From: Bacteroidota bacterium
GTDB lineage: Bacteria; Bacteroidota; Bacteroidia; Flavobacteriales_F; PHOS-HE28
Length of the DNA stretch: 50,390 bases
Reading direction: 5' to 3'
NCBI GenBank assembly: GCA_018267155.1
Contig: JAFDZE010000026.1
Location: 5,699-56,088 of the forward strand
Shown here: one piece after another, positions 1-6,925 of the stretch
Position numbering within the stretch: the stretch's first letter is position 1
How the letters are laid out: the number at the start of each line of letters is the position of its first letter
Made by a program: the position numbers and the translations under genes
The notes under the pieces: model-generated
Databases searched by the model: none
Told to the model about the DNA's origin: nothing
What the model saw: the letters and a program-made list of their open reading frames with translations, nothing else

Positions 1-68
1 CCCACGCCGATGTGGTCGCCGATCTCCTTCTGCAACTTGGCCGTCTCGAGGTTCTTGTCGCGGGTCAT
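1..68 (-). CDS. N-terminal fragment of an unidentified protein, cut by the window edge
   Basis: Reading leftward from an ATG at 68, 22 complete codons are open to the window edge, beginning MTRDKNLETAKLQKEIGDH. Nothing in these residues identifies a family; they are charged and show no signal peptide or membrane segment. The gene is considered real because a Bacteroidota-type promoter element (TACCTTCG, 92-99 on the same strand) lies 23 bases before the ATG, the spacing seen for several firmly identified genes in this window. It follows the CapD-like gene in the same direction after a 60-base gap, but its own promoter suggests independent transcription. Function unknown. Confidence 0.5.
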   Translation of the reverse strand, partial: MTRDKNLETAKLQKEIGDHIGV

Positions 69-91
69 GTTGGTGCATTACCTGATCGCGG

Positions 92-99
92 CGAAGGTA
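92..99 (-). promoter_or_regulatory. Bacteroidota -7 element (TACCTTCG)
   Basis: TACCTTCG matches the TAnnTTTG consensus except for one base and ends 23 bases before the ATG at 68. A perfect 7-bp inverted repeat (GCCGTTG, 3-base gap, CAACGGC; 101-117) sits directly upstream and could be an operator or a weak terminator for the CapD-like gene. Confidence 0.4.
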
Positions 100-128
100 G
101 GCCGTTGACGCAACGGCGTTCAGGACCC

Positions 129-1991
129 TCAAGCTTGCGGTGCGTACTCGGGAACCAGCTTGCGCAGCTCGACCAGGCACCCTTCGCGGTCGCCCAGTCC
201 GGCAGCGGCGATGAGCGCATCCACGCCGTGCCGCACGAACGTCGCGTCCACGTCACGGACGCGACCGATAAGGATGCGCGGATGGTGCGTGGGCAGTGTG
301 TTCTCGGCCGAAGCGAGCAGTTCCTCGAAGCGTTTTTCACCGGGCCGCAGCCCCGTGATGGCAATGGCGATCCGCCCCGGGCCAGGTTGCTCGCCCGCCC
401 ACACCGGCTCCTTGCCGCTCAGGCGGATCATCTTCTCGGCCAGATCGATGATGCGTACCGGTGCGCCCATGTCGAAGACGAGGATCTCGCCGCCCTTGCC
501 CATCACGGCCGCTTCCAGCACCAGTCTGCATGCCTCAGGAATGGTCATGAAAAAACGCGTCACCTCCGGATCGGTGACGGTAACGGGCCCGCCCGCGGCG
601 ATCTGCTTCCTGAAAAGAGGGATCACCGAACCATTGCTCCCGAGCACGTTGCCGAAACGGGTGGTAACGAAGCGTGTGTTGCCACTTCCGCCCAGTGCGC
701 CCACGACCATCTCGGCGATCCGCTTGCTGGCACCCATCACGCTGGTGGGGTTCACGGCCTTGTCGGTGCTCACCAGCACGCATTCCTCCACGTGGTGGGC
801 AATGCAGAGTTCAGCTACGATCCGCGTGCCGAGCACGTTGGTCAGTATCGCCTGCTCGGGCCACGACTCCATCAGGGGCACATGCTTGTACGCGGCCGCA
901 TGGAAAACGATCGCGGGTTTCCTGGCGGCGAAGACCCGTTCCAGGGCGGTCCGGTCACGCACATCGGCGATCACCGGTGTGAAGTCGACGTGGCCCAGGC
1001 CCCGCAACTCCATTTCCAGGTCGTACAAGTCGCTTTCCGCGTTGTCCAGGAGCACGGTATGACCGGCCCCCAGCGTGATGAGTTGCCGGGCGATGCCGCT
1101 GCCGATGCTGCCCGCCGCGCCGGTCACCAGCACGCACTTGCCGGAGAATCGTTCCTTGAGCAGGGTATCGTCCAGGGAGATGGTCGCGCGGCCGAGCAGG
1201 TCCTCGATGCGCACCTCGCGGATCTGGCCACTGCTCAATTGGCCGTTGATCCAGTCATGCACGGGCGGCACGCTGAGCACCTGGGTGTGCCAGGCCATGG
1301 CGGCATCCACCACACGGCGGCGGTTCTCGGCATCAGGGTGTTGCACCGTGATGATCACCTGATCGATGCCGCCGTCCTTCAGGAGATCAACGAGTTTGTC
1401 CGCACGCACGATGGGTACGCCCTCCAGCCGTTGTCCGGCCTTTTTCGCATCATCGTCCAGGAAAGCGGCCACGGTGTAGCGCGCAGCACCATCGCGATCC
1501 AGCGCGCGCTTGGTGATGAGACCGGCCGCTCCCGCACCGTAGAGCAGCACGCGCACCTCATCCTTGCCGCTGCCCCGGGCGCGCAAATGGAGCAGTTTCA
1601 CCGCGATGCGCGAGGCGATGAGCAGCATGGCCGTCGCCATGAAATCGATGATGATCACCGTGCGCGGCAGGAAATAGGTGCCGTCGATCAGGTAATACCT
1701 TGCCATGCTCAACAGGCCGAAGAGGGCTGAGCCCGCCAGCACGACCAGGAAGATACGCCGGGCGTCCTCGGTGCTGGTGTGCTTCACCTGGGCCATGTGG
1801 ACGCGGGCCGCGAACAGCGATCCCGCCCGTACCAGCAGGAAGACCGGGAGCACTGGCCAGAGGAGGTCGTACTCGTGAACGGGCACCTGGAAGTTGAACC
1901 GCAACTGGTAGGCGGCCAGGAGCGCCAGCAGGCACAGAGCCGTGTCGATCAGCAGGATCGCCCAACGCGGCAGGTAGCGGGGGAGGGGCAC
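129..1991 (-). CDS. CapD/WbpM-type membrane nucleoside-diphosphate-sugar epimerase/dehydratase
   Basis: A protein of about 620 residues with the layout of the FlaA1/CapD/WbpM large subfamily: hydrophobic N-terminal segments (begins VPLPRYLPRWAILLIDTAL), a first nucleotide-binding-like domain (VLLYGAGAAG), then an SDR Rossmann domain with VLVTGAAGSIGSG as NAD-binding loop, CVLVSTDKAVNPTSVMGASK in the active-site region, and TTRFGNVLGSNGSV and GLRPGEKRFEELL near the end. Relatives are UDP-GlcNAc 4,6-dehydratases that start synthesis of modified amino sugars for capsule, O-antigen or glycoprotein glycans at the inner membrane. I chose the GTG at 1991: a TACATTCG promoter element (1997-2004) ends 5 bases before it, whereas the only longer start, a TTG at 2042, lies upstream of that element. 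Exact substrate unknown. Confidence 0.9.
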   Translation of the reverse strand: MPLPRYLPRWAILLIDTALCLLALLAAYQLRFNFQVPVHEYDLLWPVLPVFLLVRAGSLFAARVHMAQVKHTSTEDARRIFLVVLAGSALFGLLSMARYYLIDGTYFLPRTVIIIDFMATAMLLIASRIAVKLLHLRARGSGKDEVRVLLYGAGAAGLITKRALDRDGAARYTVAAFLDDDAKKAGQRLEGVPIVRADKLVDLLKDGGIDQVIITVQHPDAENRRRVVDAAMAWHTQVLSVPPVHDWINGQLSSGQIREVRIEDLLGRATISLDDTLLKERFSGKCVLVTGAAGSIGSGIARQLITLGAGHTVLLDNAESDLYDLEMELRGLGHVDFTPVIADVRDRTALERVFAARKPAIVFHAAAYKHVPLMESWPEQAILTNVLGTRIVAELCIAHHVEECVLVSTDKAVNPTSVMGASKRIAEMVVGALGGSGNTRFVTTRFGNVLGSNGSVIPLFRKQIAAGGPVTVTDPEVTRFFMTIPEACRLVLEAAVMGKGGEILVFDMGAPVRIIDLAEKMIRLSGKEPVWAGEQPGPGRIAIAITGLRPGEKRFEELLASAENTLPTHHPRILIGRVRDVDATFVRHGVDALIAAAGLGDREGCLVELRKLVPEYAPQA

Positions 1992-1996
1992 GGCGG

Positions 1997-2004
1997 CGAA
2001 TGTA
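1997..2004 (-). promoter_or_regulatory. -7 element (TACATTCG) abutting a GTG start
   Basis: TACATTCG on the minus strand, then 5 bases, then the GTG start codon of the CapD-like gene at 1991. If the element works as in Bacteroides, transcription starts within about two bases of the GTG, giving an essentially leaderless message. Confidence 0.45.
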
Positions 2005-2029
2005 CCCGGCTGCGGATCAGCGGATCGAT

Positions 2030-2037
2030 CACCTTTG
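2030..2037 (+). promoter_or_regulatory. -7 element (CACCTTTG) abutting folD
   Basis: CACCTTTG (one mismatch to TAnnTTTG) ends 4 bases before the folD ATG at 2042. It shares the 50-base divergent gap with the oppositely oriented CapD-like promoter. Confidence 0.45.
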
Positions 2038-2041
2038 TGCA

Positions 2042-2929
2042 ATGATGACCGTGAGCACGTTCCAGTTACTCGATGGCAAACGTTGTGGCGAGGCCCTGCG
2101 CGCCAGGATCGCGCAGGAGGCCGCCGCGGTGAAGGCTGCGCGAGGCCGGGCCCCGCACCTGGCCGCCGTGCTGGTGGGCAACGACGGCGCCAGCCGCACG
2201 TATGTGGAAAGCAAGGTGAAGGCGTGCGAGAGCGTGGGTTTCCGCAGTACGTTGATCCGCTTGCCGGAGAGCACCAGCGAGGATGAATTGCTCGTCCGGG
2301 TGAAACAAATGAACCGCGACAAGGAACTCGACGGCTACATCGTGCAACTGCCCGTGCCGGCGCACATCGACCCGGAGAAGGTGACCTTGGCCATCGCGGC
2401 CGACAAGGATGTGGACGGCTTCCACCCCGAGAACATCGGCAGGATGGTGCTGGGGCAGCCTTGTTTCCTGCCCGCTACTCCCAGCGGAATCGTGGAACTG
2501 CTGCGCTTCAACCACATCGAGACCGCTGGGAAACACGCGGTAGTGGTGGGACGGAGCCACATCGTGGGCACGCCGATGAGCATCCTGCTGAGCCGTAATG
2601 CCTACCCGGGTAATTGTACCGTTACGATCGCGCACAGCCGCACTCGCGACCTGCCTTCGATCACCCGCCAGGCCGACATCCTGGTGGTGGCCGCTGGCCG
2701 TCCGGAAATGATCACCGCCGACATGGTGAAGGACGGCGCCGTGGTGGTGGACGTGGGGATCCACCGGGTGCCCGATACCTCGCGCAAGAGCGGCTTCCGC
2801 CTGATCGGCGACGTGAAGTTCGACGAGGTGGCCCCGAAATGCGCATGGATCACGCCTGTACCCGGTGGTGTGGGTCCCATGACGATCACCTCCCTGCTGC
2901 TGAACACGCTGAAGGCCGCGCAGCGCTGA
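2042..2929 (+). CDS. folD: Bifunctional methylenetetrahydrofolate dehydrogenase / methenyltetrahydrofolate cyclohydrolase FolD
   Basis: FolD interconverts 5,10-methylene-, 5,10-methenyl- and 10-formyl-tetrahydrofolate in the cytoplasm, supplying one-carbon units for purines and formyl-Met-tRNA. The 295-residue length fits the family. Visible hallmarks in order: YVESKVKACE with the catalytic lysine, DGYIVQLPVP, DVDGFHPENIG, PATPSGIVELL, the NAD(P)-binding VVVGRSHIVGTPMS, DVGIHRV and the terminal TPVPGGVGPMTITSLL. The start is ATG ATG at 2042/2045; I use the first. queA begins 21 bases after the stop, so the two are probably cotranscribed. gcvT further along the window makes methylene-THF, the FolD substrate, but is not linked in an operon. 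Confidence 0.97.
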   Translation: MMTVSTFQLLDGKRCGEALRARIAQEAAAVKAARGRAPHLAAVLVGNDGASRTYVESKVKACESVGFRSTLIRLPESTSEDELLVRVKQMNRDKELDGYIVQLPVPAHIDPEKVTLAIAADKDVDGFHPENIGRMVLGQPCFLPATPSGIVELLRFNHIETAGKHAVVVGRSHIVGTPMSILLSRNAYPGNCTVTIAHSRTRDLPSITRQADILVVAAGRPEMITADMVKDGAVVVDVGIHRVPDTSRKSGFRLIGDVKFDEVAPKCAWITPVPGGVGPMTITSLLLNTLKAAQR

Positions 2930-2950
2930 GGAGCGCCCTTTTCGCAGCCG

Positions 2951-4192
2951 ATGGACCCACGCCGGATCCGCATCGCGGACATCACGTACGAACTGCCGCC
3001 CGAGCGTATCGCCCAGAATCCGCTTGCCGATCGGGATGCGGCGAAGTTGCTGGTGTACCGTGATGGCCGCATCACCGACGATCGTTTCGGATCATTGGCC
3101 GCGCACCTGCCGGCGGGCAGCTTGTTGGTGCTGAACGACACGCGGGTGGTGAAGGCACGTATCATCTTCCACCGCAGGACCGGTGCGCGCATCGAGTGCA
3201 TGATACTGGACCCGGAGGATCATGGGCCGATGGAAGCGGCATTGCATGCGATCGGCAGGTCGCGTTGGTGGTGCATGGTGGGCAACGCTGCGCGCTGGGA
3301 CCCTGGGGAGACCCTCTGGACGGGGGAGGGGCCCGGCGCACTCCGGGCATCGCGAAGCGGTACGAAAGACGGCACCCACCTGGTGGAGTTCGCCTGGGAC
3401 GATGGTGCGCCCTTCGCCGACAAGCTTGAGATCTTCGGGCACGTACCGCTGCCGCCGTACATGAAGCGCCCCGACGATGCCGACGATCCCATCCGTTACA
3501 ATACCGTGTTCGCGGAACACGACGGGTCGGTGGCCGCACCTACGGCGAGCCTGCACTTCACGCCAGTCCTGCTGCGTTCGCTCACCGCCAGGGGGATGGG
3601 CACCGCACACGTCACCCTGCATGTGGGCGCGGGCACGTTCCTGCCCGTGAAGTCCGGGACCATGGACGGCCACCACATGCACACCGAGCAGGTCCGCATT
3701 CCCCGTGCAACGGTAGAAATGCTGCGGGAACGCACGGGCCGCTCTCCCATTGTACCCGTGGGCACCACGGCGCTGCGCACCATCGAAAGCCTTTGCTGGT
3801 TCGGCGACGACCTGCTGAACGGAGCGGACCCCGACGATCTGGAGGTCGCGCAATGGCGCCCGTATGATGTGCGGCCCGCGGTGAATGCCCGCGCATCCCT
3901 CCAGGCCGTGCTGCGCTGGATGGACCAACGCCGACTGGACACCCTGAGCGGACGAACCGCCTTGCTGATCGCTCCGGGCTATCGCTTCCGCCTGGCCGAT
4001 GCGCTGGTCACCAACTTCCATCAGCCGGGGAGCACCTTGCTGCTGCTGGTGGAAGCCTTCATCGGCGGGGCACGCCCGGAGGTGTACCAACACGCCCTGC
4101 AGACCGGCTATCGCTTCCTGAGCTACGGCGATGGATCATTGCTTTGGCGGAACGGCGGTACCATGGGGCGCCCTCCGGGATATGTGCCCTGA
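2951..4192 (+). CDS. queA: S-adenosylmethionine:tRNA ribosyltransferase-isomerase QueA
   Basis: QueA transfers and isomerises the ribosyl moiety of S-adenosylmethionine onto 7-aminomethyl-7-deazaguanine in tRNA, forming epoxyqueuosine at the wobble position of GUN anticodons. The 413-residue protein is of the longer form that I associate with Bacteroidota. Recognisable blocks: ELPPERIAQNPL near the start, LLVLNDTRVVKARI, AAPTASLHFT, HVTLHVGAGTFLPVKS, PVGTTALRTIES, LVTNFHQPGSTLLLLVEAFI and YRFLSYGDGSLL. It follows folD by 21 bases with no promoter visible between. No other queuosine gene is present in the window. Confidence 0.95.
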   Translation: MDPRRIRIADITYELPPERIAQNPLADRDAAKLLVYRDGRITDDRFGSLAAHLPAGSLLVLNDTRVVKARIIFHRRTGARIECMILDPEDHGPMEAALHAIGRSRWWCMVGNAARWDPGETLWTGEGPGALRASRSGTKDGTHLVEFAWDDGAPFADKLEIFGHVPLPPYMKRPDDADDPIRYNTVFAEHDGSVAAPTASLHFTPVLLRSLTARGMGTAHVTLHVGAGTFLPVKSGTMDGHHMHTEQVRIPRATVEMLRERTGRSPIVPVGTTALRTIESLCWFGDDLLNGADPDDLEVAQWRPYDVRPAVNARASLQAVLRWMDQRRLDTLSGRTALLIAPGYRFRLADALVTNFHQPGSTLLLLVEAFIGGARPEVYQHALQTGYRFLSYGDGSLLWRNGGTMGRPPGYVP

Positions 4193-4284
4193 GCATCGAT
4201 CCGTGAAAAAGCCCTCTGCCCGGCGAACAATAGGGACCGTATCATTGCGTTCACTTCGCGCCCACGCCATCGCCACTGAACCGC

Positions 4285-5436
4285 ATGCGGTTTCTCCGTT
4301 ACACCCCGCCGATCCTCGCGATCGCCCTGTGGACGCCCATGCAAGCCCAACTCAGCGGCCAGCAGGTGTTCCGCATCCTCGACATCCCCAGTTCGGCACG
4401 CATTGCGGCACTGGGCGGCTCACCCGTGGCCGTGGTCGACAACGACCTCAATCTCGGGCTCTTCAACCCCGCATTGCTGAATGCGACCATGGGGAAGCAG
4501 GTCACGCTGAGCTACCTGCCTTACCTCGCGGGCATCAACATCGGTTACGCGGGCTACGCGCACCACTTCGACAGCGTGGGCATCACCACCAGCGCGAGCG
4601 TGCAGTACATCAACTACGGCACGTTCTCCCGGACCGATGAATCGGGCCATGAGTCCGGGAGCTTCACCGCAGGGGAGTATGTGCTCCAGGTCGGTGGCGC
4701 ACGGGCCATGGACAGTCTGTTCCGGGTGGGCGTCAACCTCAAATACATCATCTCGCAACTGGACAGTTACAAGGCGGGTGCTATCGCTGCGGACATCGGC
4801 GGCGTGTTCGAGAAGAAGGCCTTGGGCCTTACCGTGGCGGCCACCATCCGCAACTTCGGGTTGATGACGCGTACGTACACGGGGACCAAGGAGAAACTGC
4901 CGGTCCAAGTGCAATTGGCCACCACCTACCGCTTCCGGCACGCACCCTTCCGCCTGGGCCTTTCGATCGACAATCTGCAACGCTGGGACCTCACCTACAC
5001 CGACCCGCACGCCCCCGTGCAGGTGGACCCCACTACCGGCGAGGCCGTGGTGAACAAGGTGAGCAATGCACAGAAAGCGCTCTGGCACATCGTTCCGAAC
5101 CTGGAAGTCCTCTTCGGCAAGAACTTCTTCCTACGCTTCGGCTACAACTACCGCCGGAGGCAGGAACTCAACCTGCCCGAAAAACCGGGGCTCGCCGGCA
5201 TGACCGCAGGCCTGGGCCTGAAGGTGACCAAACTGCATTTGAGCTACGGTTTCGCACAATTCTACCCTGGCTCAGCCAGCAATACGATCACCCTGTCCGT
5301 GCGCTTCGCGGATTGGAAGAAGCCCACACCCGAGGAGCAGGAGCGCATCGAGCAGCTGAAACGTGAGAAGCTGGAGAAGAAGGAGCGCAAGGACATGGAG
5401 CGGAAAGCGAAGCGCGCCGAGGAGCAGGAAGGGTGA
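4285..5436 (+). CDS. porQ: Type IX secretion system protein PorQ
   Basis: A secreted 383-residue beta-rich protein with signal peptide (MRFLRYTPPILAIALWTPMQAQ). The early motif SARIAALGGSPVAVVDNDLN followed by NPALLN is characteristic of the PorV/PorQ branch of FadL-like outer-membrane barrels. The strand-rich body ends with ITLSVRFADWKKP and a highly charged Lys/Glu tail of about 40 residues that is predicted to be helical. PorQ is a T9SS component; in Porphyromonas it is needed for cargo maturation and surface attachment. The T9SS cargo proteins elsewhere in the window agree with a functional system. The charged tail makes the protein longer than the barrel needs and could be periplasmic. 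Confidence 0.85.
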   Translation: MRFLRYTPPILAIALWTPMQAQLSGQQVFRILDIPSSARIAALGGSPVAVVDNDLNLGLFNPALLNATMGKQVTLSYLPYLAGINIGYAGYAHHFDSVGITTSASVQYINYGTFSRTDESGHESGSFTAGEYVLQVGGARAMDSLFRVGVNLKYIISQLDSYKAGAIAADIGGVFEKKALGLTVAATIRNFGLMTRTYTGTKEKLPVQVQLATTYRFRHAPFRLGLSIDNLQRWDLTYTDPHAPVQVDPTTGEAVVNKVSNAQKALWHIVPNLEVLFGKNFFLRFGYNYRRRQELNLPEKPGLAGMTAGLGLKVTKLHLSYGFAQFYPGSASNTITLSVRFADWKKPTPEEQERIEQLKREKLEKKERKDMERKAKRAEEQEG

Positions 5437-5488
5437 AAGCCGGTAGAGGCACGGGGACTCTTCCGAAGTACCTCAGGGTTGAAATGAC

Positions 5489-5516
5489 GATCCCGCCGGA
5501 TCGTTCCGGCGGGATC
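5489..5516. terminator. Perfect 12-bp hairpin between convergent genes
   Basis: GATCCCGCCGGA, loop TCGT, TCCGGCGGGATC: a perfect 12-bp stem with a tetraloop, 52 bases after porQ and 53 bases after the end of the facing TolB-like gene. It has no T-run on either side, so it is either a bidirectional terminator of the GC-hairpin type or a short REP-like element. Confidence 0.6.
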
Positions 5517-5569
5517 GCCATCCCAGTGCTCCCACGCATCCCTGATATGGAACGCGTGCTGACCCGGGT

Positions 5570-6691
5570 CTACTCCTTCCATTCGGCCAGGAACAGGTTG
5601 GTCTCCCGGTCCTTGCCGCCACGATTGCTGCTGAATACCAGGTATTTCCCATCCGGGCTGAACATGGGGAACGCATCAAAGGCATCGGTGTAGGAGATCT
5701 GCTCCAGGCCGGTGCCGTCGGTGTTGATGCTGTACAAGGTGAAGGGGAAGCCGCGTTCGGTGGTGTGGTTGCTGGCGAAGATGATCCGCTTGCCATCGGG
5801 GTGCCAGCTCGGGGCCCAATTGGCCTTGCCCAGCGCGGTGATCGCATGCGCCCCCGTACCATCGGCGTTGGCGATGAACACCTCCATGTTCGTGGGCTGC
5901 ACCAGACCTTGCTTCAGCAGGTCGGTGTACTCCTTCACTTCCTCGCGTGTCTTAGGCCGTGAGGCCCGCCAGACCAGCTTGGTACCATCTGGGCTGAAGA
6001 ATGCACCACCATCGTATCCCAGGTCGGTGGTAACCCGCTTCACATCGCTGCCATCGATGTTCATGGTATAAAGGTCCAGGTCCCCATCACGCATGCTGGT
6101 GAACACGATGCGATCGCCCTTGGGCGAAACGGTCGCTTCCGCATCATATCCGAGTGTGCTGGTGAGTTGCTTGCGCTGGTGACCCTTCAGGTCGCTCACA
6201 TAGATGTCGTACTCCTTGAAGATATTCCACAAGTACTTGCCCCCCGGTGTGTGCGACACGGTGTGCGGACATTCGGCACCGCCGCTCTCGGTGCTGGCGA
6301 AGAGCACCAGGCTGTCCCCCGGCAGGAAATAGCTGCACGTGGTGCGGCCACCATTCAGGCTGAGTTGCTGCGGCGCACCCTTGCGCAGGTCGTCGTGGAA
6401 GGGATCGAAGGCATGGATCTGGTCGCAACTGTGTCCCCAGCCCTGGAAATCGCTTTGGAAACTCAGCATCGTACCCCGGGTGTTCCAATACGCCTCGGCG
6501 TTGTTACCGCCCCAGGTGAGCTTGCGCAGGTGTGCGAAATGCTTTTCGCCCGGACCGATCAGTGAATCCGCATTCCATTCAGTGACCGGTGGCACTGCCT
6601 GGGCCTTGGCCGGAGGTGGGGACGAAGTGGTATCGGGCTGGCTGGTGCAGGCCGTGAGGGGGAGGAGGAAAAGGAGATGCCGGAGGTTCAT
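5570..6691 (-). CDS. TolB-like beta-propeller lipoprotein (PD40/WD40-like repeats)
   Basis: A 373-residue lipoprotein: MNLRHLLFLLPLTACTSQP gives a lipobox ending in Cys15, followed by a Ser/Pro-rich linker. The body carries repeated PD40-type strands such as VSPKGDRIVFTSMRDGDLDL, FFSPDGTKLVWRAS, HPDGKRIIFASN and FSPDGKYLVFSSNRGG, as in TolB/DPP-type propellers. Longer in-frame starts up to 6922 exist but would place the signal peptide internally. Enzymatic activity is not evident: there is no peptidase domain, so a binding or scaffolding role at the outer membrane or periplasm is more likely. Transcribed toward porQ, with a shared hairpin between them. Confidence 0.85.
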   Translation of the reverse strand: MNLRHLLFLLPLTACTSQPDTTSSPPPAKAQAVPPVTEWNADSLIGPGEKHFAHLRKLTWGGNNAEAYWNTRGTMLSFQSDFQGWGHSCDQIHAFDPFHDDLRKGAPQQLSLNGGRTTCSYFLPGDSLVLFASTESGGAECPHTVSHTPGGKYLWNIFKEYDIYVSDLKGHQRKQLTSTLGYDAEATVSPKGDRIVFTSMRDGDLDLYTMNIDGSDVKRVTTDLGYDGGAFFSPDGTKLVWRASRPKTREEVKEYTDLLKQGLVQPTNMEVFIANADGTGAHAITALGKANWAPSWHPDGKRIIFASNHTTERGFPFTLYSINTDGTGLEQISYTDAFDAFPMFSPDGKYLVFSSNRGGKDRETNLFLAEWKE

Positions 6692-6893
6692 GTGGGGTAA
6701 GCGGGACGTTACACACCGGGGATACCCCGGCTGAGCGGCCGCGAAACTACCCGTCGGCCGTACCGCCTCATGAGGCGGATCGTCATGGGATCGCCATAAA
6801 CCTGCCTTATCGGAAAGGCGTACGAACGGTCCGAAACGCCGGAGGGGGGCGGATCCGGAAGGGGAGATGCTTGCCATACCTCGATGGATCAGG

Positions 6894-6901
6894 TACTTTC
6901 G
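6894..6901 (+). promoter_or_regulatory. -7 element (TACTTTCG) with upstream TTG
   Basis: TACTTTCG ends 24 bases before the ATG at 6926; a TTG at 6871-6873, 20 bases upstream, fits the -33 box. It lies inside the longest open frame (possible ATG at 6884), which argues for the downstream ATG. Confidence 0.5.
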
Positions 6902-6925
6902 TCGGCCAAACAAGGTGCGCACTCC

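Noticed and set aside
12-1730. Long open frame of 572 codons opposite the CapD-like gene
   Set aside because: Its translation has no family motif, and the antisense frame encodes a complete dehydratase with all signature blocks; long antisense frames are expected in GC-rich DNA.
6884-6925. Upstream ATG for the large dehydrogenase
   Set aside because: It precedes the signal peptide by 14 residues and lies upstream of the -7 element at 6894-6901.
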